A DNA stretch of 64,000 nt from Lottia gigantea (Eukaryota; Mollusca; Gastropoda; Lottiidae), in NCBI RefSeq assembly GCF_000327385.1, contig NW_008708458.1:187282-251281 (forward strand), written 5' to 3'. The translations under genes and the position numbers were made by a program. The notes under the pieces were generated by a model. The model saw only the letters and a list, made by a program, of their open reading frames with translations, made no database searches and was not told the DNA's origin. This document shows positions 45,838 through 58,499 of this stretch, in pieces (position 1 is the first letter of the stretch; each line of letters starts with the position of its first letter).

Positions 45838-46034
45838 TCAAACATTTAAACTATCATCATATTCTTGAAGAATTTTATCTTTTTGCTTTATAATATTAAA
45901 TACGGTTCCCACGGCAACACCAAATATCTGACACAATTTGTTCATGGAATGTTTTGGTGGTCCTTCAAACATATTTATTACTTGAACTTTTTCCGCAAGA
46001 GATAATCTTTTCTGGGGTCGACTTCTGAGTATTC
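45838..46034 (-). CDS. locus 6 alternative terminal exon, HTH at 45838
   Basis: A 197-nt exon after ATCCATTTATATAATTTCAG, phase 1 (Gly, ILRSRPQKRLSL). HTH: AEKVQVINMFEGPPKHSMNK, then CQIFGVAVGTVFNIIKQKDK and QEYDDSLNV. The GVAVGTV turn is unusual for the family. Clearly coding by phase, length and homology to its neighbours. Confidence 0.85.
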
Positions 46035-46306
46035 CTGAAATTATATAAATGGATCTAATTATTTAGATTTTGATACAGATTTATCAAAGAAAGTTCCAAA
46101 AAAATCTAATGCTTTCAAAAAATTTCAATTGTTATTTGGTCCACATTTTTGATCAGATCTAGTGCAATAAAAATTTTAAATTATTTTATGTAAAATTGTT
46201 ATTATTTTTTATATCAATGTTTAATTTAGTGAAATATAAACATAATAAATATACAAAGTAAACATTTTAAGATCTGTTGACTCTCCAGGAATGATAACAA
46301 ATGTGA

Positions 46307-46507
46307 CTTAGGGTCATATGCAGAGCTTGTACTTAACCTAAACTTTGACTAAAGTTAGACTTAAGTCGAACTTAGATATGCACCGGTCGATCTTTACGAA
46401 AGTCATGCTTAAATTTGACTATCAAATGTAGAAATGAAAGTCTTAATCCTAATTTTAGCCAAAGTTCAACTTTAATCAAGGTAAGAGCGCCGCATACGCC
46501 CCTTAGT
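46307..46507. repeat. MITE with long imperfect inverted repeats
   Basis: The left end GACTTAGGGTCATATGCAGA and the inverted right end GACTAAGGGGCGTATGCGGC remain alignable for about 55 bp (both continue through CTTACCTTGATTAAAGTTGA-like sequence). Length 200 bp, non-coding. Confidence 0.7.
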
Positions 46508-46559
46508 CACACTACATACAGTATGGTGTTTTGGTTGTGTTTAATGATCTAAACATACA

Positions 46560-46850
46560 TATTGTTATTATTATCTATTGCTGATATTTATTATCATTAC
46601 CTAGTCTTCATCATTATCATTATCGTCATTATCATTTATCATCGTTATATATTCTTTATCATTTTCATTTATCATCAATATCTATTCTTCATTATCATTT
46701 ATTACCATTATCTTTATCTTTATAATTTATTATCATTATCGTTTATCTTTAAAATTTATTATCATGATCGTTTATTATCATTACCTATTTATTACAGTTT
46801 TTATCGTTATTATTTTTTATCATTACCCTTATTGTTATAATTCTATCACT
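46560..46850. repeat. ATT/ATC microsatellite region
   Basis: A degenerate run of TTATCATTATC and TTTATCATTACC words over about 290 bp. The long + strand open frame inside (Tyr/Ile/Phe-rich) is a low-complexity artefact. Confidence 0.8.
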
Positions 46851-47239
46851 TTCCTAATTCCTTATCACAACATTCAAAACAGATTTCTATAATATCTTTC
46901 TGATAATTTTTGTCAGCTTATCTACCCTACAAAAACCATACAAGATGCAATCATTAACAAAAACAAAAATGATGTAATGGTATAACTAAAAGAATAAAAA
47001 TGATGGATCATGTCCTTATATGAAAACAGACTATATGAAAGAAAAAGGTAAAAATCACCAAAACCAAGAAATAATCTACAAGCGAACTACTTAACTGTTC
47101 AGAGAATCAAAATTGAATGAAAAAATACTAACTCAGTCCTGAGGCACACAGTCCTGGGAAAATATTGTAATTAATAAAAAAAAAAAAACAAAGCAAACCC
47201 CTAATTCACCAAACACAAAACAATTGTCTATGGGAAACT

Positions 47240-47436
47240 TCATTCTTGAGATTTTTGCTGCTCGTAATCGAATAAATATTTGTCACGTTTCTTTAAAATA
47301 TTATATACAGTTTGTGACGTAACACCAAATCGTTGAGCTAGTTTCTTTACTGGATGACTTTCTCGCTCAGCTAAATGAATTAATTTCACCTTATCTTCCA
47401 GTGTTAGTTCTTTATATTGTCGGGTGCTCAGTAATG
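47240..47436 (-). CDS. locus 6 alternative terminal exon, HTH at 47240
   Basis: A 197-nt exon after TTTATTTTTTTCTTTCAG, phase 1 (Ala, LLSTRQYKELTL). HTH: EDKVKLIHLAERESHPVKKL, then AQRFGVTSQTVYNILKKRDK and FDYEQQKSQE. The LLxTRxYKEL start is shared with the exons at 48436 and 53874. Confidence 0.87.
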
Positions 47437-48435
47437 CTGAAAGAAAAAAATAAAACGTGATAATTTGTCGAGGAGAAATTGCTCAAAATTTTGCATATCT
47501 TTCACAAATGCAGGACCGTTGGTATTCGCTAGTTCCTAAGTCTAATAATTTAGTTTGGTACGTTTCTTTTTTACATGCCAATAGGCTGATGACAGTATTG
47601 ACCCCTAGCTATAAGCTATAACCTCCTTAGTCCAAGTAAGAACACTAAATCATGAGAAACTCTTGACAGCACAACTGATACCACTCTGAGACTAGGTTTG
47701 TCAACTCAACATCCCTTTTGGGTCCACATAACTATATATTTGTTTGGCATATTCATTTTGAGACAATAGTCATTCAGGAATTAAGTGATTAAGAAGCTCT
47801 TTGCCAATCCAATCTGATACTCTTAAATGATATATTATGCTTGAAAGTAATATGCAGATGAAGTATAAATTCCAGTGTTTAGCTTTCACAAATTGATATC
47901 AGAGAGTCTGACAAAATTTACGTTTCAAGTGAGAAATGACAAGTGAAGTCAAAATTGTAATGATATACATAATTCTAAATATTAAAACAGAACCTAAAAA
48001 AACATGTTGTTACTCAGAGTTTCATGCTATGCGATCTTCAGACAACTGACCTAGAACTTATTCTCATGTCTACATTTTGAGACAAATTCGGAAGGTTTGC
48101 TTAATGAATTTTTCTTGGGGACGTTAATGATGGAAATTTCTTAAGTTACAGCGTTTGGTTTTATTTGCTTTAGCTCTGCTTATCAATAGACCAAGATATT
48201 TTGTAGTTATTATTTTGCTGTTTAAATTGCCAAATGTACTTTGAGAGTTTAGTGGTGTTTTGATATTTTATTAATATTTTATAATGTAGCTGGTAAAACA
48301 CAAGTCCTCATGCCTCTCAATTTATTTGTTAACTCAGCATCCCTTTTGAAATTTGTTAAAGATGAATTATTTGGCATGATCACAAGAATCTGAGTAATGG
48401 AAAATGATCAACATTAAAAAGTATTAATGACTAAC

Positions 48436-48638
48436 CTAATCTTTTTGCTTCTGTCTATGAGCCCACTGCGCCAAGAAATGTGCCTTGTTTTTAAGAAGTT
48501 TGTAAACAGTGTTGGGTTTTAAATCGAATATGACTGCCAGTTCTTTATTTGATGGTCTGGGGTATTGTTCAGACATTTCAATTAATTTAACTTTTTGATC
48601 TAATGGTAATTCTTTATAATTGCGTGTTGTCAACAAGG
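48436..48638 (-). CDS. locus 6 alternative terminal exon, HTH at 48436
   Basis: A 203-nt exon after ATTTTTATTTATTTTTCAG, phase 1 (Ala, LLTTRNYKELPL). HTH: DQKVKLIEMSEQYPRPSNKE, then AVIFDLKPNTVYKLLKNKAH and AQWAHRQKQKD. The turn FDLKPNTV departs from the usual YGVSxxTV. Confidence 0.86.
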
Positions 48639-51490
48639 CTGAAAAATAAATAAAAATATAGATCATTAACTGATGATTTACTAACTATTATAATCTGAAG
48701 TCATTTCTAATGGGGTGGGCACACGACTGGTCTTGGTTTGAGATTTGAGTAAAATCTTGCGTGTGCCCATGCTTCCACAACAAGATTATTGTGGGCCAGA
48801 CAGGATTTATAATACCAAACAAGTTTGATAATTGTCCCCGATTGTTTTATTGTCTGCAAGACAGACCGTCATCATCCATCATCAGATTCATTTTCCTTTC
48901 AAATTACATGCTCTGCACGTGATTATCGACATGGTGGAGAACGACTGTGTGCCCGTGCCAGTCGTTGAAGCGAAAAGCAGCAACTTATTCTTTTCCCACT
49001 TACAATATCATGTACAATTCAGAAGCTGTTTACTAAAAACATCCTTAGTCTGAATACTTTAAGAACATAGATGGAGATGGGCATAAACAATGACATTATT
49101 AGATGGAAAAACTGTGTCCAGCAGTAGTCAGACAGTTGTGCATAATTTCGATTTTCATGATTGTGATACTGTTATGAGTATCCGAAAACCACATAATATT
49201 TTATTGTGTGATGACATGACATGTAACATCAAATTTTACTTTATACTTGCTTTAAATGGGTCTTAACTCATCAAGTGCAGTGAGTGTAAAGGTTGCTTTC
49301 CTGCACTGCAAAGAAATGGCACATTACTCTGACACACTTCTAGGACAATTTTTTTGACAGTTTCAGAGTCACACAGGTTGATCTTTTATGAGTATCAACT
49401 GACCAATCAGAAATCCCAGTATACTGTAATTCTATTCGTATCTTAAAAACATTTGATGTTCAAAACATCATAACACTTAATCAAATACACATAACAGTAT
49501 CAAGACTAACAGTATCATGATTTAGATGTTTTTCAATCATTTAAAATTTAAATTCTGATCTGCAGACAAAATTTAAATCTGGTCTTGACCATCAGCTATC
49601 AAGTATGACATGACAGACCTTCAAAATTGACACGAGAACCACTGGTGAAAAATGACAAAAACTGTTGTCACTGTCTATAATGGGTACCTCCAGTTTGGCT
49701 AGCCTTTTTAAAACTGTAAACAAAACACCCAAATGTAAATGGTTAATAAAACAAATAACACAGTGGATGACCACAATTAAGTACATTTATTATGAAAAAC
49801 AATTAGTTGTAAATATGAACAGGAAAAAAAAACTTATATATTTCTATCAAAATATCTTAATGTACATGTAATAAACTAACAACACAAAAATTAGCAACAC
49901 TATTTGTATCATTCATTCTGGGAAACACATTAACAAAACTATAAAACACAATTGGAAAACAATCTTAGCAGAAAAAACAGGATACTAAAAAAATATAGAT
50001 TGTGTATTCTCTTCTAATATTAAATCAATAATTCTGCAACAGATGCTGTACATCATTTATTCTTAAAAATCATGTGAATGTTGAGTAAATGCTTGTGAAT
50101 GAGTTATTATAATTATATTCTATATATAAACCACATCCTCTATAAACCTGATTCCTCTGTAAACCTGTAAATTTTGAAAAGTTCCGGCCGAATCACTGTT
50201 TAATATATAGGAGGTCCTATCTAAAGCGCAATCCAGCATTGAAATCAAGTCCGAAAGTAGTTAATTAATTAATCTCTTTAAACCAGCACCTTGATTGAAG
50301 TTAATCTGTTGACGACATTAAAGATTATCACACTTGCCGTGACCTATTATCAAAGGAAACGATTAATCACTAACTATTCTCTTTTAATATTAATATTAAG
50401 TATTTCACTGATAATTTGTGCTCAATACATCAATTATAGAGCGATCTAAAAATACCACTATTAAAATAGTGCTCAATACTTCAATTGTAGAGCTATATAG
50501 AAATACCACTGTTAAAAAAGTGTTCAATACATCAATTATAGAATGATATAGAAATACCACCGTTAAAATAGTGCTCAATACATCAATTGTAGAACCATAT
50601 AGAAATATCACTGTTAAATAGTGTTCAATACATCAATTGTAGAGCTATATAGAAATACCATTGTTAAATAGTGTTCAATACATCAATTGTAGAGCTATAT
50701 AGAAATACCACTGTTAAATAGTGTTCAATACATCAATTGTAGAGCCATATAGAAATATCACTGTTAAATAGTGTTCAATACATCAATTGTAGAGCTATAT
50801 AGAAATACCATTGTTAAATAGTGCTCAATACTTCAATTGTAGAGCTATATAGAAATACCACTGTTAAAATAGTGTTCAATACATCAATTATAGAATGATA
50901 TAGAAATACCACCGTTAAAATAGTGCTCAATACATCAATTGTAGAACCATATAGAAATATCACTGTTAAATAGTGTTCAATACATCAATTGTAGAGCTAT
51001 ATAGAAATACCACTGTTAAATAGTGTTCAATACATCAATTGTAGAGCCATATAGAAATATCACTGTTAAATAGTGTTTAATACATCAATTGTAGAGCCCT
51101 ATAGAAATATCACTGTTAAAATCGTGCTCAATACATCAATTGTAGAGCCATATAGAAATATCACTGTTAAAATAGTGCTCAATACATTAATTATAGAAGT
51201 TTTAAAACAGAAAGCATAGTGTGAAACTCTCAGAAACAACACGATTCAAGTTCTGTTTTAATATTAATATCAAGTATTAATATGATTTAAATTGTTCAAC
51301 CACAAATCTATTTGCTTTTTCAACTATCAACTGCATCAATAATTTGGCACAGACAGGACGCCATACCTCATCTCTCTTACACTCAACAATTTTGTCGTGA
51401 GGGTTTCATGTGATTTAAATCTCAATATTATACAAATCATATGCTACATATTCTGGGAGTATGGAAGCTAAAAGTTTGTGTTTTAAAGGG
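48639..51490. other. intronic stretch of locus 6
   Basis: No further HTH or finger exon is visible in 2.85 kb apart from the minisatellite at 50410. A short phase-1-compatible open exon at 49592-49713 has no domain (see rejected items). Confidence 0.45.
50410..51200. repeat. 50-bp minisatellite with higher-order structure
   Basis: About 15-16 units of the type GTTCAATACATCAATTGTAG, AGCTATATAGAAATACCACT, GTTAAATAGT. Variants (AATGATATAG, ACCACCG, CTTCAATTG) recur in the same order at about 50471 and 50822, 351 bp apart, so a seven-unit block was duplicated. Confidence 0.88.
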
Positions 51491-51696
51491 TTAATCAGAT
51501 GACCCTTTAAGTTTATTGTAATAATCAGACAGATATTTTTCTTTCTTACTCAAAATACTATAAACTGTTTTTAACTTAGTGTTATATTTTATGGATAACT
51601 CTTTAGTTGATGGTCTTGGAGCGCTTTCAGAATCTTGTATCAATCGCACTTTATCTTCCAATGGCAATTCCTTATATTCACGTGTATATGTCAACA
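51491..51696 (-). CDS. locus 6 alternative terminal exon, HTH at 51491
   Basis: A 206-nt exon after TATATTTTTGTATTTTTCAG, phase 1 (Val, LTYTREYKELPL). HTH: EDKVRLIQDSESAPRPSTKE, then SIKYNTKLKTVYSILSKKEK and SDYYNKLKGSSD. Nearly the same as the exon at 52300 (REYKELPLEDKVRLIQDSE), including the acceptor region CTGAAAAATACAAA on the + strand: a recent tandem duplicate. Confidence 0.88.
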
Positions 51697-52299
51697 CTGA
51701 AAAATACAAAAATATAAGAAATTCCATGAAATATTTGATACAATTTCTTAAAGCGTGCCATATTAAAAGAATAAATTATATGCAACAAGTTGTCAACAAC
51801 ATATATTTACTAGTTTCAGAGTTTAGTAAGCTCTAAAAATCATATATTCAAAATTTAAATTTCCATACATATGTTAATAATGCATACACAGTCTCAGAAA
51901 ATGTGCCTCAAGTCCCTTATTAAGTAAAATCCATGAAAAGGATGAAAAATTATCATTTACAAAACTAGCTGTTTGCTATTCTGATAGGTGTGAAAATGAG
52001 GGTTATTAGAATCTAAGTTTACATCAGACACCAACACACTCTCCAATTATTGTAGTTATGGTTTTATCGTTGAAGAAATATACTGAATCCAAATTTTATA
52101 TCTCTGCACGATATTGCATATAAAGATATTCTAAGTACACATGGCCTCAATGACAAATAGAAAAATGTCAATTGTAAATTTAAGTTCAATTGTTAACTGT
52201 AGAGCTGACCACTGACAGACATGTATTATGAAGAATATAAAAAGGATTAAATGCAGAGATACTGAAGATCAATGAAAACAAACTGATTCAGCAAGTATG

Positions 52300-52517
52300 C
52301 TATGAATATGGAAAATTCACGGTTGATATATTTCTATTTAAATAATCTGCCATAAATTTGTCTTTTTTTCTCAATATACTATAAACAGTGTGCAGTTTTG
52401 TTTGGTATTTTTCTGATAATTCTTTCACTGTTGGTTTGGGGGATCTTTCTGAATCTTGTATCAAGCGCACTTTATCTTCTAATGGTAATTCTTTATATTC
52501 TCGTGTACTTCCCAATA
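52300..52517 (-). CDS. locus 6 alternative terminal exon, HTH at 52300
   Basis: A 218-nt exon after GAAAAATTTGTATTTTTCAG, phase 1 (Val, LGSTREYKELPL). HTH: EDKVRLIQDSERSPKPTVKE, then SEKYQTKLHTVYSILRKKDK and ADYLNRNISTVNFPYS. The turn Y-x-T-K-L-x-T-V is shared only with the exon at 51491, showing that this pair evolved its own recognition helix. Confidence 0.88.
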
Positions 52518-53873
52518 CTGAAAAATACAAATTTTTCCAAACTTCAGTGAAAGTAGAATCAGAGTATGTATACCAAGACAAGCCTTTCAATGAATTGTCA
52601 AGGGCCCTCAGCACTAGGCATTTAAGAACTCAATGAAAAGAAATTCAATTGGAGGGTAGGCCAAATCAGGGCCCCAAAAAGAAATGCCACTGACAAGACA
52701 TGATTTAAGAATTCTTATTTAATTATCTGAGAATTTGACTGAAATTATTGATGTAATGTAATGATGATTGTGTTTGGTAGTCTGATGGATCTACAGACCC
52801 TGTGTACTACTGACTGTGCATGTTGAAGATATATTTCAAGATGGAAGTCCCTCATTCAGTGACACTGATAATCGGGGATAACTGGTTGCACAGCCAATCT
52901 TTATCTCTTATATTATATTTTACCTCTGCCAACGACCCAGTTATGGCTAATTTCGTGACCAACGTGGGCAGTCATGATCCCTTTTTAAAACTCGGAATTT
53001 ATAACCGCCGTGGTGGAAGAAAATCCATCGGCTAAAAAACAAAGAATCTACTTTTCCACAAACCAAGTCTGCTAAAGCTCATGCTAAAGAAGTGAATCTA
53101 TCTATCCTAAGAGGGACACACCAGTCGCCTCTCACTTCCATTTACCGAGACACTCCATTTTAAATCTTGACTACTTAATAATCAACCAACTCGGCACCAA
53201 CCCAGATCTAACACAGTCTACAGCCAATAGGCCCTCCATTTAACTCCATTGGATTATCAGATTGCAAACTTTCCAATGGGATCAATGACAAATCTAAACT
53301 TGGACACCCCTACTTCTTTCTTTGTTGAAGAAAATAGATAGATCATTTCATTATATATGTCTTCCGGTTAATTTGAGACAGATCAGAGTAAAGTTTCCAC
53401 AGATGAATATGGTATATTTCAAGAAAGATGTCAAATCTAACATTTTCATTGGCTTCTTCACTTTATTTTGAAAAACAAGCTTAGGGCATCAAAAAATGTA
53501 TTCACTACCTCAGAAAGCTACAATTAAATAAGCTGGTAATACTTTAGTTACTCCCCAAAAAATCTAACATGAATGCTCATAGCTACAGAGAACTTTGCTT
53601 GGCACAAAGGTTCTTTCCTGTTGTCAGATTGCACTAAAATGACACCTGAAATTCATCCTCACTCAAACCTTTATTTCATGATTTTGGGTAGATTTAGCAA
53701 CAAAAGGGAAATACTATATATTTAGGTGATTTGAAATGTATGCCATGCCATATTCTAGAAAATATTTCAGAAAGAGAAATGAAACAGTTTATAATACAAT
53801 CTCAGATATTTGGCTCCCCCTCGGACGTAAATTTCAAGTAAAGATATCATAACAGGCACCTGTTCAATATATC
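52518..53873. other. intron of locus 6
   Basis: Nothing coding is recognised; the + strand open frame at 52820-53035 has no domain. Confidence 0.45.
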
Positions 53874-54082
53874 TTATCTATTTTTCATAAAATTTTGACG
53901 TTTTTCAAAATCAGCCAGGTACTTGTCTTTTTTCCTAACGATATTATACGCAGTTTTAGTTTGGACGTCGAATTCATCTGCTAGTTGACGAATTGATGGT
54001 TTAGGATCCTGTTCTGAAGCTTTAATCAATCGAACTTTAGTTTCCAATGGTAATTCTTTGTATTGGCGTGTATTTAACAGAG
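53874..54082 (-). CDS. locus 6 alternative terminal exon, HTH at 53874
   Basis: A 209-nt exon after AGCTGTTTTATGATTTCAG, phase 1 (Ala, LLNTRQYKELPL). HTH: ETKVRLIKASEQDPKPSIRQ, then ADEFDVQTKTAYNIVRKKDK and ADFEKRQNFMKNR. It starts like the exons at 47240 and 48436 (LLxTRxYKEL). Confidence 0.88.
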
Positions 54083-55041
54083 CTGAAATCATAAAACAGC
54101 TAAAATTACTTTATTACTCTTCAACTTACAAATACTTACAAATACGAAGCAACTATAAATAGTTTAAAAGTAAAGCAATATATGTAAAAAAAAGTCCACC
54201 AAACTCATTTGGTAATAATTAAATTAAAAATTTCATTATATATAAGTACAATCAATTAAAATAAAGATAAATCCAAAATATGTTTATTATACATTGTTTT
54301 AATAATACTAATATTTAGTTTCAATTACAATATTTCTTATTTTAATATTTTGTTATGATCAAATTAAATGTAAAGTATATTATGAATGACAGGAGAGGAG
54401 CTCTAGCAGCCAGCTGGTAAAGCAATTATTCAGTTGATATTCCTTTAAAGTTATCTGGAGAGTGGAGGTACAAATAGTTCAACCTTAGAGAACTACATGA
54501 AAATGGCTATTTTTCAGATGAACACAAAATATAAGAATATGAAACAATAATGCTGTTTCACAAGTTTCTCCTGTAAATTTAAACATAGTAACTCATCACT
54601 GCACTTTAATATGTAACCAATCTGTATAACAGTCTTTCAGTAATACTTACAGTTACAGTCTAAACACTGTACTCATGATAGGATTAATAGGATTAATGTT
54701 GTTAGTATATGTATATTTCTCAATGTAAAATTTCAAGTAAATTCTTATCATTAAGTGGCCCTTGCACCATAGCGATCAACAGTTAGATATGGTTGCTAAT
54801 AAAAACAGTTTCCAACTCAACTCTCATACATCTGAATAATTAATATTTACGCAACTGATAATTGCTATGGGGTGAGGGCGCATTCTTTGTGACACAGGAC
54901 CCAGTCCTATTCCATAATCATATTAATAAATTGTTTTAAGACAACAAGTACCACATTATATAAATACTTCCTTAGTTAGTTTCCCAAATGAATGCAACTT
55001 TAAAACAAAGCTAGACAATCAGACCAAAACCAACACAATTG
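54083..55041. other. intron of locus 6
   Basis: AT-rich intron sequence; no exon or clear repeat is seen. Confidence 0.45.
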
Positions 55042-55229
55042 TCAGGTAGTAAAATAATTCCTATCTGGAATTAGCTGATTTCTGTTGTTATATATATTAT
55101 ATACAGTTTTACGAGAAATACCAAATTCTGCCATAATGACCTTCACTGGAGGTCGTGGGTCAGTTTCCATCATTTCAATAACTTTTAGTTTATCTTCTAC
55201 AGGCAGTCGTTTACGAACCAAAAATTGCT
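55042..55229 (-). CDS. locus 6 alternative terminal exon, HTH at 55042
   Basis: A 188-nt exon after TTAAATTTTCTTCTTCAG, phase 1 (Glu, QFLVRKRLPV). HTH: EDKLKVIEMMETDPRPPVKV, then MAEFGISRKTVYNIYNNRNQ and IPDRNYFTT. It has VIMAEFGIS in place of the usual LAxKYGIS; the ISRKTVYNI helix resembles that of its neighbour at 55654. Confidence 0.84.
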
Positions 55230-55653
55230 CTGAAGAAGAAAATTTAAGTCATGTATAAGCTTAGCTATTTTTTTTAATGGTTTTTTAAGATTTTTACTTT
55301 ACAATAGAGTATTTAACCATTCTGTGTGATAAAAGCTACAGGGTGGGTAAACTTATATATAAGTTTCATATCATTATCATTCATTGTCCTCCTGGGCTGA
55401 ATGTTAGACAGGACCATGACCACTTCTAAAGAGTTTATTATTATTACAATCTTATCTTGTCTTATATTAAATAAAACAATAGAATATATAATAAAATATC
55501 CTTCTTTAAACCAAGTTGGCACAAAAAAAACTATTCTTGTTTTGTTCCCTTGAATATTATAAGAATGTGAAATCAGACAAACTTCAGATATATAAACTTT
55601 TAAGTCCTTTAAAATACAGAGTGTGATTTGAGAAGAACGAAAATTCACTTACT

Positions 55654-55874
55654 CTATATATTAGTGTCAGAAGTATTTAGTGATATATGCATGGATTTAT
55701 AATGTTGTCTTCTGTTTAATATATTGTAGACTGTTTTACGTCCAATACCATATTTATTTGATAATTCCAAAGTCGACGGCCTTAAAGAACTCTCAAATTC
55801 TTCAATTAACTTGATCTTTGAATCTAGAGACAGCTCATTATATTGACGGCAACTTAAAATCTGAACTGGCCTAT
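55654..55874 (-). CDS. locus 6 alternative terminal exon, HTH at 55654
   Basis: A 221-nt exon after ATTTTGTTTAAATTTCAG, phase 1 (Asp, RPVQILSCRQYNEL). HTH: LDSKIKLIEEFESSLRPSTL, then SNKYGIGRKTVYNILNRRQH and KSMHISLNTSDTNI. Gly replaces Ser at the turn (GIGRKTV). Confidence 0.85.
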
Positions 55875-57696
55875 CTGAAATTTAAACAAAATTTATTTCA
55901 GTTTACCAAAGTTTTGTGTGTAAAGTCTACAGTAAAAATATATTTTTTGTTATGAAATCACAGAAACATTTATAAAATACCTCATTAAAAAAAATAAGCA
56001 TGCAATCAAGTTAAAATAGAAGAAATGAATATTATACACAGTTACTACCTTCTGTATAGTATACCCTACTCATCAAACTATTGGTCCACTCTCACCTTAT
56101 CATCTACTAGTACACGTTCTTCACTATTCTATAACCCATCTTAAAGAATTGTTGTTTGAGTGGTACCTTACACATAAAAACATAAGATTTTGGATTATCA
56201 AGACCAGAATGCAGAAGTCTAAGAATTGAATGTGACAATTACTTCAGACTTTCAATAGCAAATATGGCGTGTTCCAAAAAAGAATTTGTTACAACACTGT
56301 CTTTAGCTTTGCCCTCTTGTCATTTGCTCTATAATGTTAAAAAATAGTTTATTTTCATTGCAGATTTAATCTCAATATATCTTTTGGAAAGCTGTAGTAT
56401 AAAGAGCTTATTTCATTGATTCAGTAATGAAGTTTCTGGCAAAATATACGCTATACATGTACTTACAAGAAGCTTATCTGTTCAATTTTTCAAGAAACCA
56501 CAAAATTTAGAATCTGTCCTGCAATCTGAAAGTTTTTCTAGCTGCTGAGCAGATTTTAGATTGAGCTAAGTTCACAAATTCATCAACAGGTACCAGATTT
56601 TATGGGAGACAACCCTTTGAGCCTTAATTTTGATAACAACATTAATCTTTTGATCTAAATCTTTTATTAAGGAAGTAACACAGTAATTTAGTAATATTTC
56701 TACTCATATATTTTAATGTTATAAACTATATAATACACTATACACATTACAAATTATATTTGTAACATTGAAATTAAGTGTGGTTTGATCTTTCTACAGT
56801 ATGAGAAGTAACAGGAACCTTTATAAGTTTTAGCTTAAAGGTTTAAATTAGTTTGTCAGAGTTTTAGTATTCAACTATGTAGATTCACAAAAAAAAAATA
56901 TTGCCTGAAAAAGATTTCTTCTTTCAATCACTATCTCATATTCCCATGTTAAATGATCTCTCGTACAAAGGGAAATAATTAGCAACAAGGATGTTTTCAT
57001 GATTTTACAATCTCCAATCCTCCCATAAAACTTTCATATAAACAAAAATATCACAAACATCACATTGTAAATAATTATAAATAACTAAATCAAGAAATGT
57101 GCTCCAACTTGATACCTTCAAGTTCAATGGATCAAGAAAAAAAAACCAAAACATTTTCTGGCTTTGTTTCCAGCCTTGCATTAATTAGTCCAATATTAAC
57201 ATTTTTTGTTTGTTAAGAAAACTGCTTGTCCTACCCCTTTGATAACCTATTCATTGACTCATTCTAGGATGTAAAACACCACAATATGTTTTACTAGAGT
57301 AACTCTGAGCAAATGCACAAGAAACATACTTAATAAATTTATAATTATAACTATATTCAGGTCAGTTTCAATTTGCTCAGGTTATTACAACATACTATCA
57401 TCACTTATCACATCACTGAATATTCATTGAAAAATAAACATTAATAGTTAATAATTTTAATACAGAATATGTATGATCTTTGAAGTTATTTCTCATTAAT
57501 TATTAACTATTGATAAAATATTGCATCTTGTCAAAAAACGAAATCAAAGGAAATCCACTCAAAGATAATTTTGATATTGTTGTTACTGTCACTGTCAAAG
57601 GCCATGTAGGAACCACTATTTGAAAAAAAAAATATTGAATTTTGCACAATTTGTGTGTTAATTTCGAATAAAAATTAAAATTTCAATCTATGTAAC
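55875..57696. other. intronic stretch of locus 6
   Basis: A 1.8-kb AT-rich stretch in which I see no exon, tandem repeat or SINE. Confidence 0.45.
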
Positions 57697-57914
57697 TCAA
57701 TCTACTTCAGGTTGAACAGAAAATTCCTTTTTATTATATTTATTACGATACATTTGTTTATATTCATCTTTACGTTTCAATATCCTAGACACTGTTCTGG
57801 TAGAGATTTTATATTTCAAAGCCAACTCATCAATTTTAGGTGGATTATATCCCTCTCTCTCATCAATCAGTTGGATTTTCTCTTCAATACTCATTTCTTT
57901 CTTGTTAAACAAGT
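57697..57914 (-). CDS. locus 6 alternative terminal exon, HTH at 57697
   Basis: A 218-nt exon after ATTCAAACCTTTCAATTTCAG, phase 1 (Asp, LFNKKEMSI). HTH: EEKIQLIDEREGYNPPKIDE, then ALKYKISTRTVSRILKRKDE and KQMYRNKYNKKEFSVQPEVD. It belongs with the exons at 58500, 59255, 60254 and 61080 (LALKY, RTVxRILKxK). Confidence 0.87.
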
Positions 57915-58499
57915 CTGAAATTGAAAGGTTTGAATTCAGTTCAGAAGTTTTAACATGATATTACAGAGTATAAAGAAATATCAAGCAGTATTAAAGATCT
58001 GTGTTAAAGATCTAAGGTTAGTCCTATACTATTATAGAAAGTAATTACTTGTATTATGTATACTTTTAGATAAATATGGACTTCTAACTCAATTTTTAGT
58101 GTTCTATTTGTTTTCATTATAAAATACCAATTTTTTAATCTACATATAGCTATCTTATCAGTTTAGATAATTGATTAATTATTTGTCAATGTAAGAATCT
58201 GAACATTGAAAATGTGATGCGATTTGATTGTTTGACTAAGTGTAAATAAACAAACCATCATTTTTTCATACTATAACAAAGGGCAAATCTAAAAGATACC
58301 GTAATTTCAAAACAAACTACACAACTAACAAAAGTCCTATGCCATACAATAGAATATTAACAGTTCTCATTATAAGTATCATATACAAACAAACTGCAAT
58401 GCAAACAAATTCAATAACTAACAAATTCAATAATCAACAAATTACAACACCAACAGTTAATTAAACATGAAATAAATCTTCTGCAACAAATCCAAACTG
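57915..58499. other. intron of locus 6
   Basis: AT-rich intron; nothing recognised. Confidence 0.4.

Noticed and set aside
46562-46840. 92-codon Tyr/Ile/Phe-rich frame resembling a membrane protein
   Set aside because: Entirely explained by the ATT/ATC microsatellite.
48712-48975. Possible inverted-repeat element around GGGCACACGACTGG and CGACTGTGTGCCCGTG
   Set aside because: The arms pair only over short patches, too weak to call.
49592-49713. Possible extra locus 6 ending: acceptor-like TTTTGTTTACAG and a phase-1 frame (LKRLAKLEVPIIDSD...)
   Set aside because: Only 39 residues, with no HTH, finger or similarity to any neighbour; phase fit is expected by chance in one of three cases.
50405-50611. 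- strand repeat protein-like frame
   Set aside because: A by-product of the 50-bp minisatellite reading open in one frame.
57915-57955. Third acceptor hairpin upstream of the exon at 57697
   Set aside because: Only a short interrupted pairing between CTGAAATT and GAATTCAG; not comparable with the two perfect 13-bp stems.
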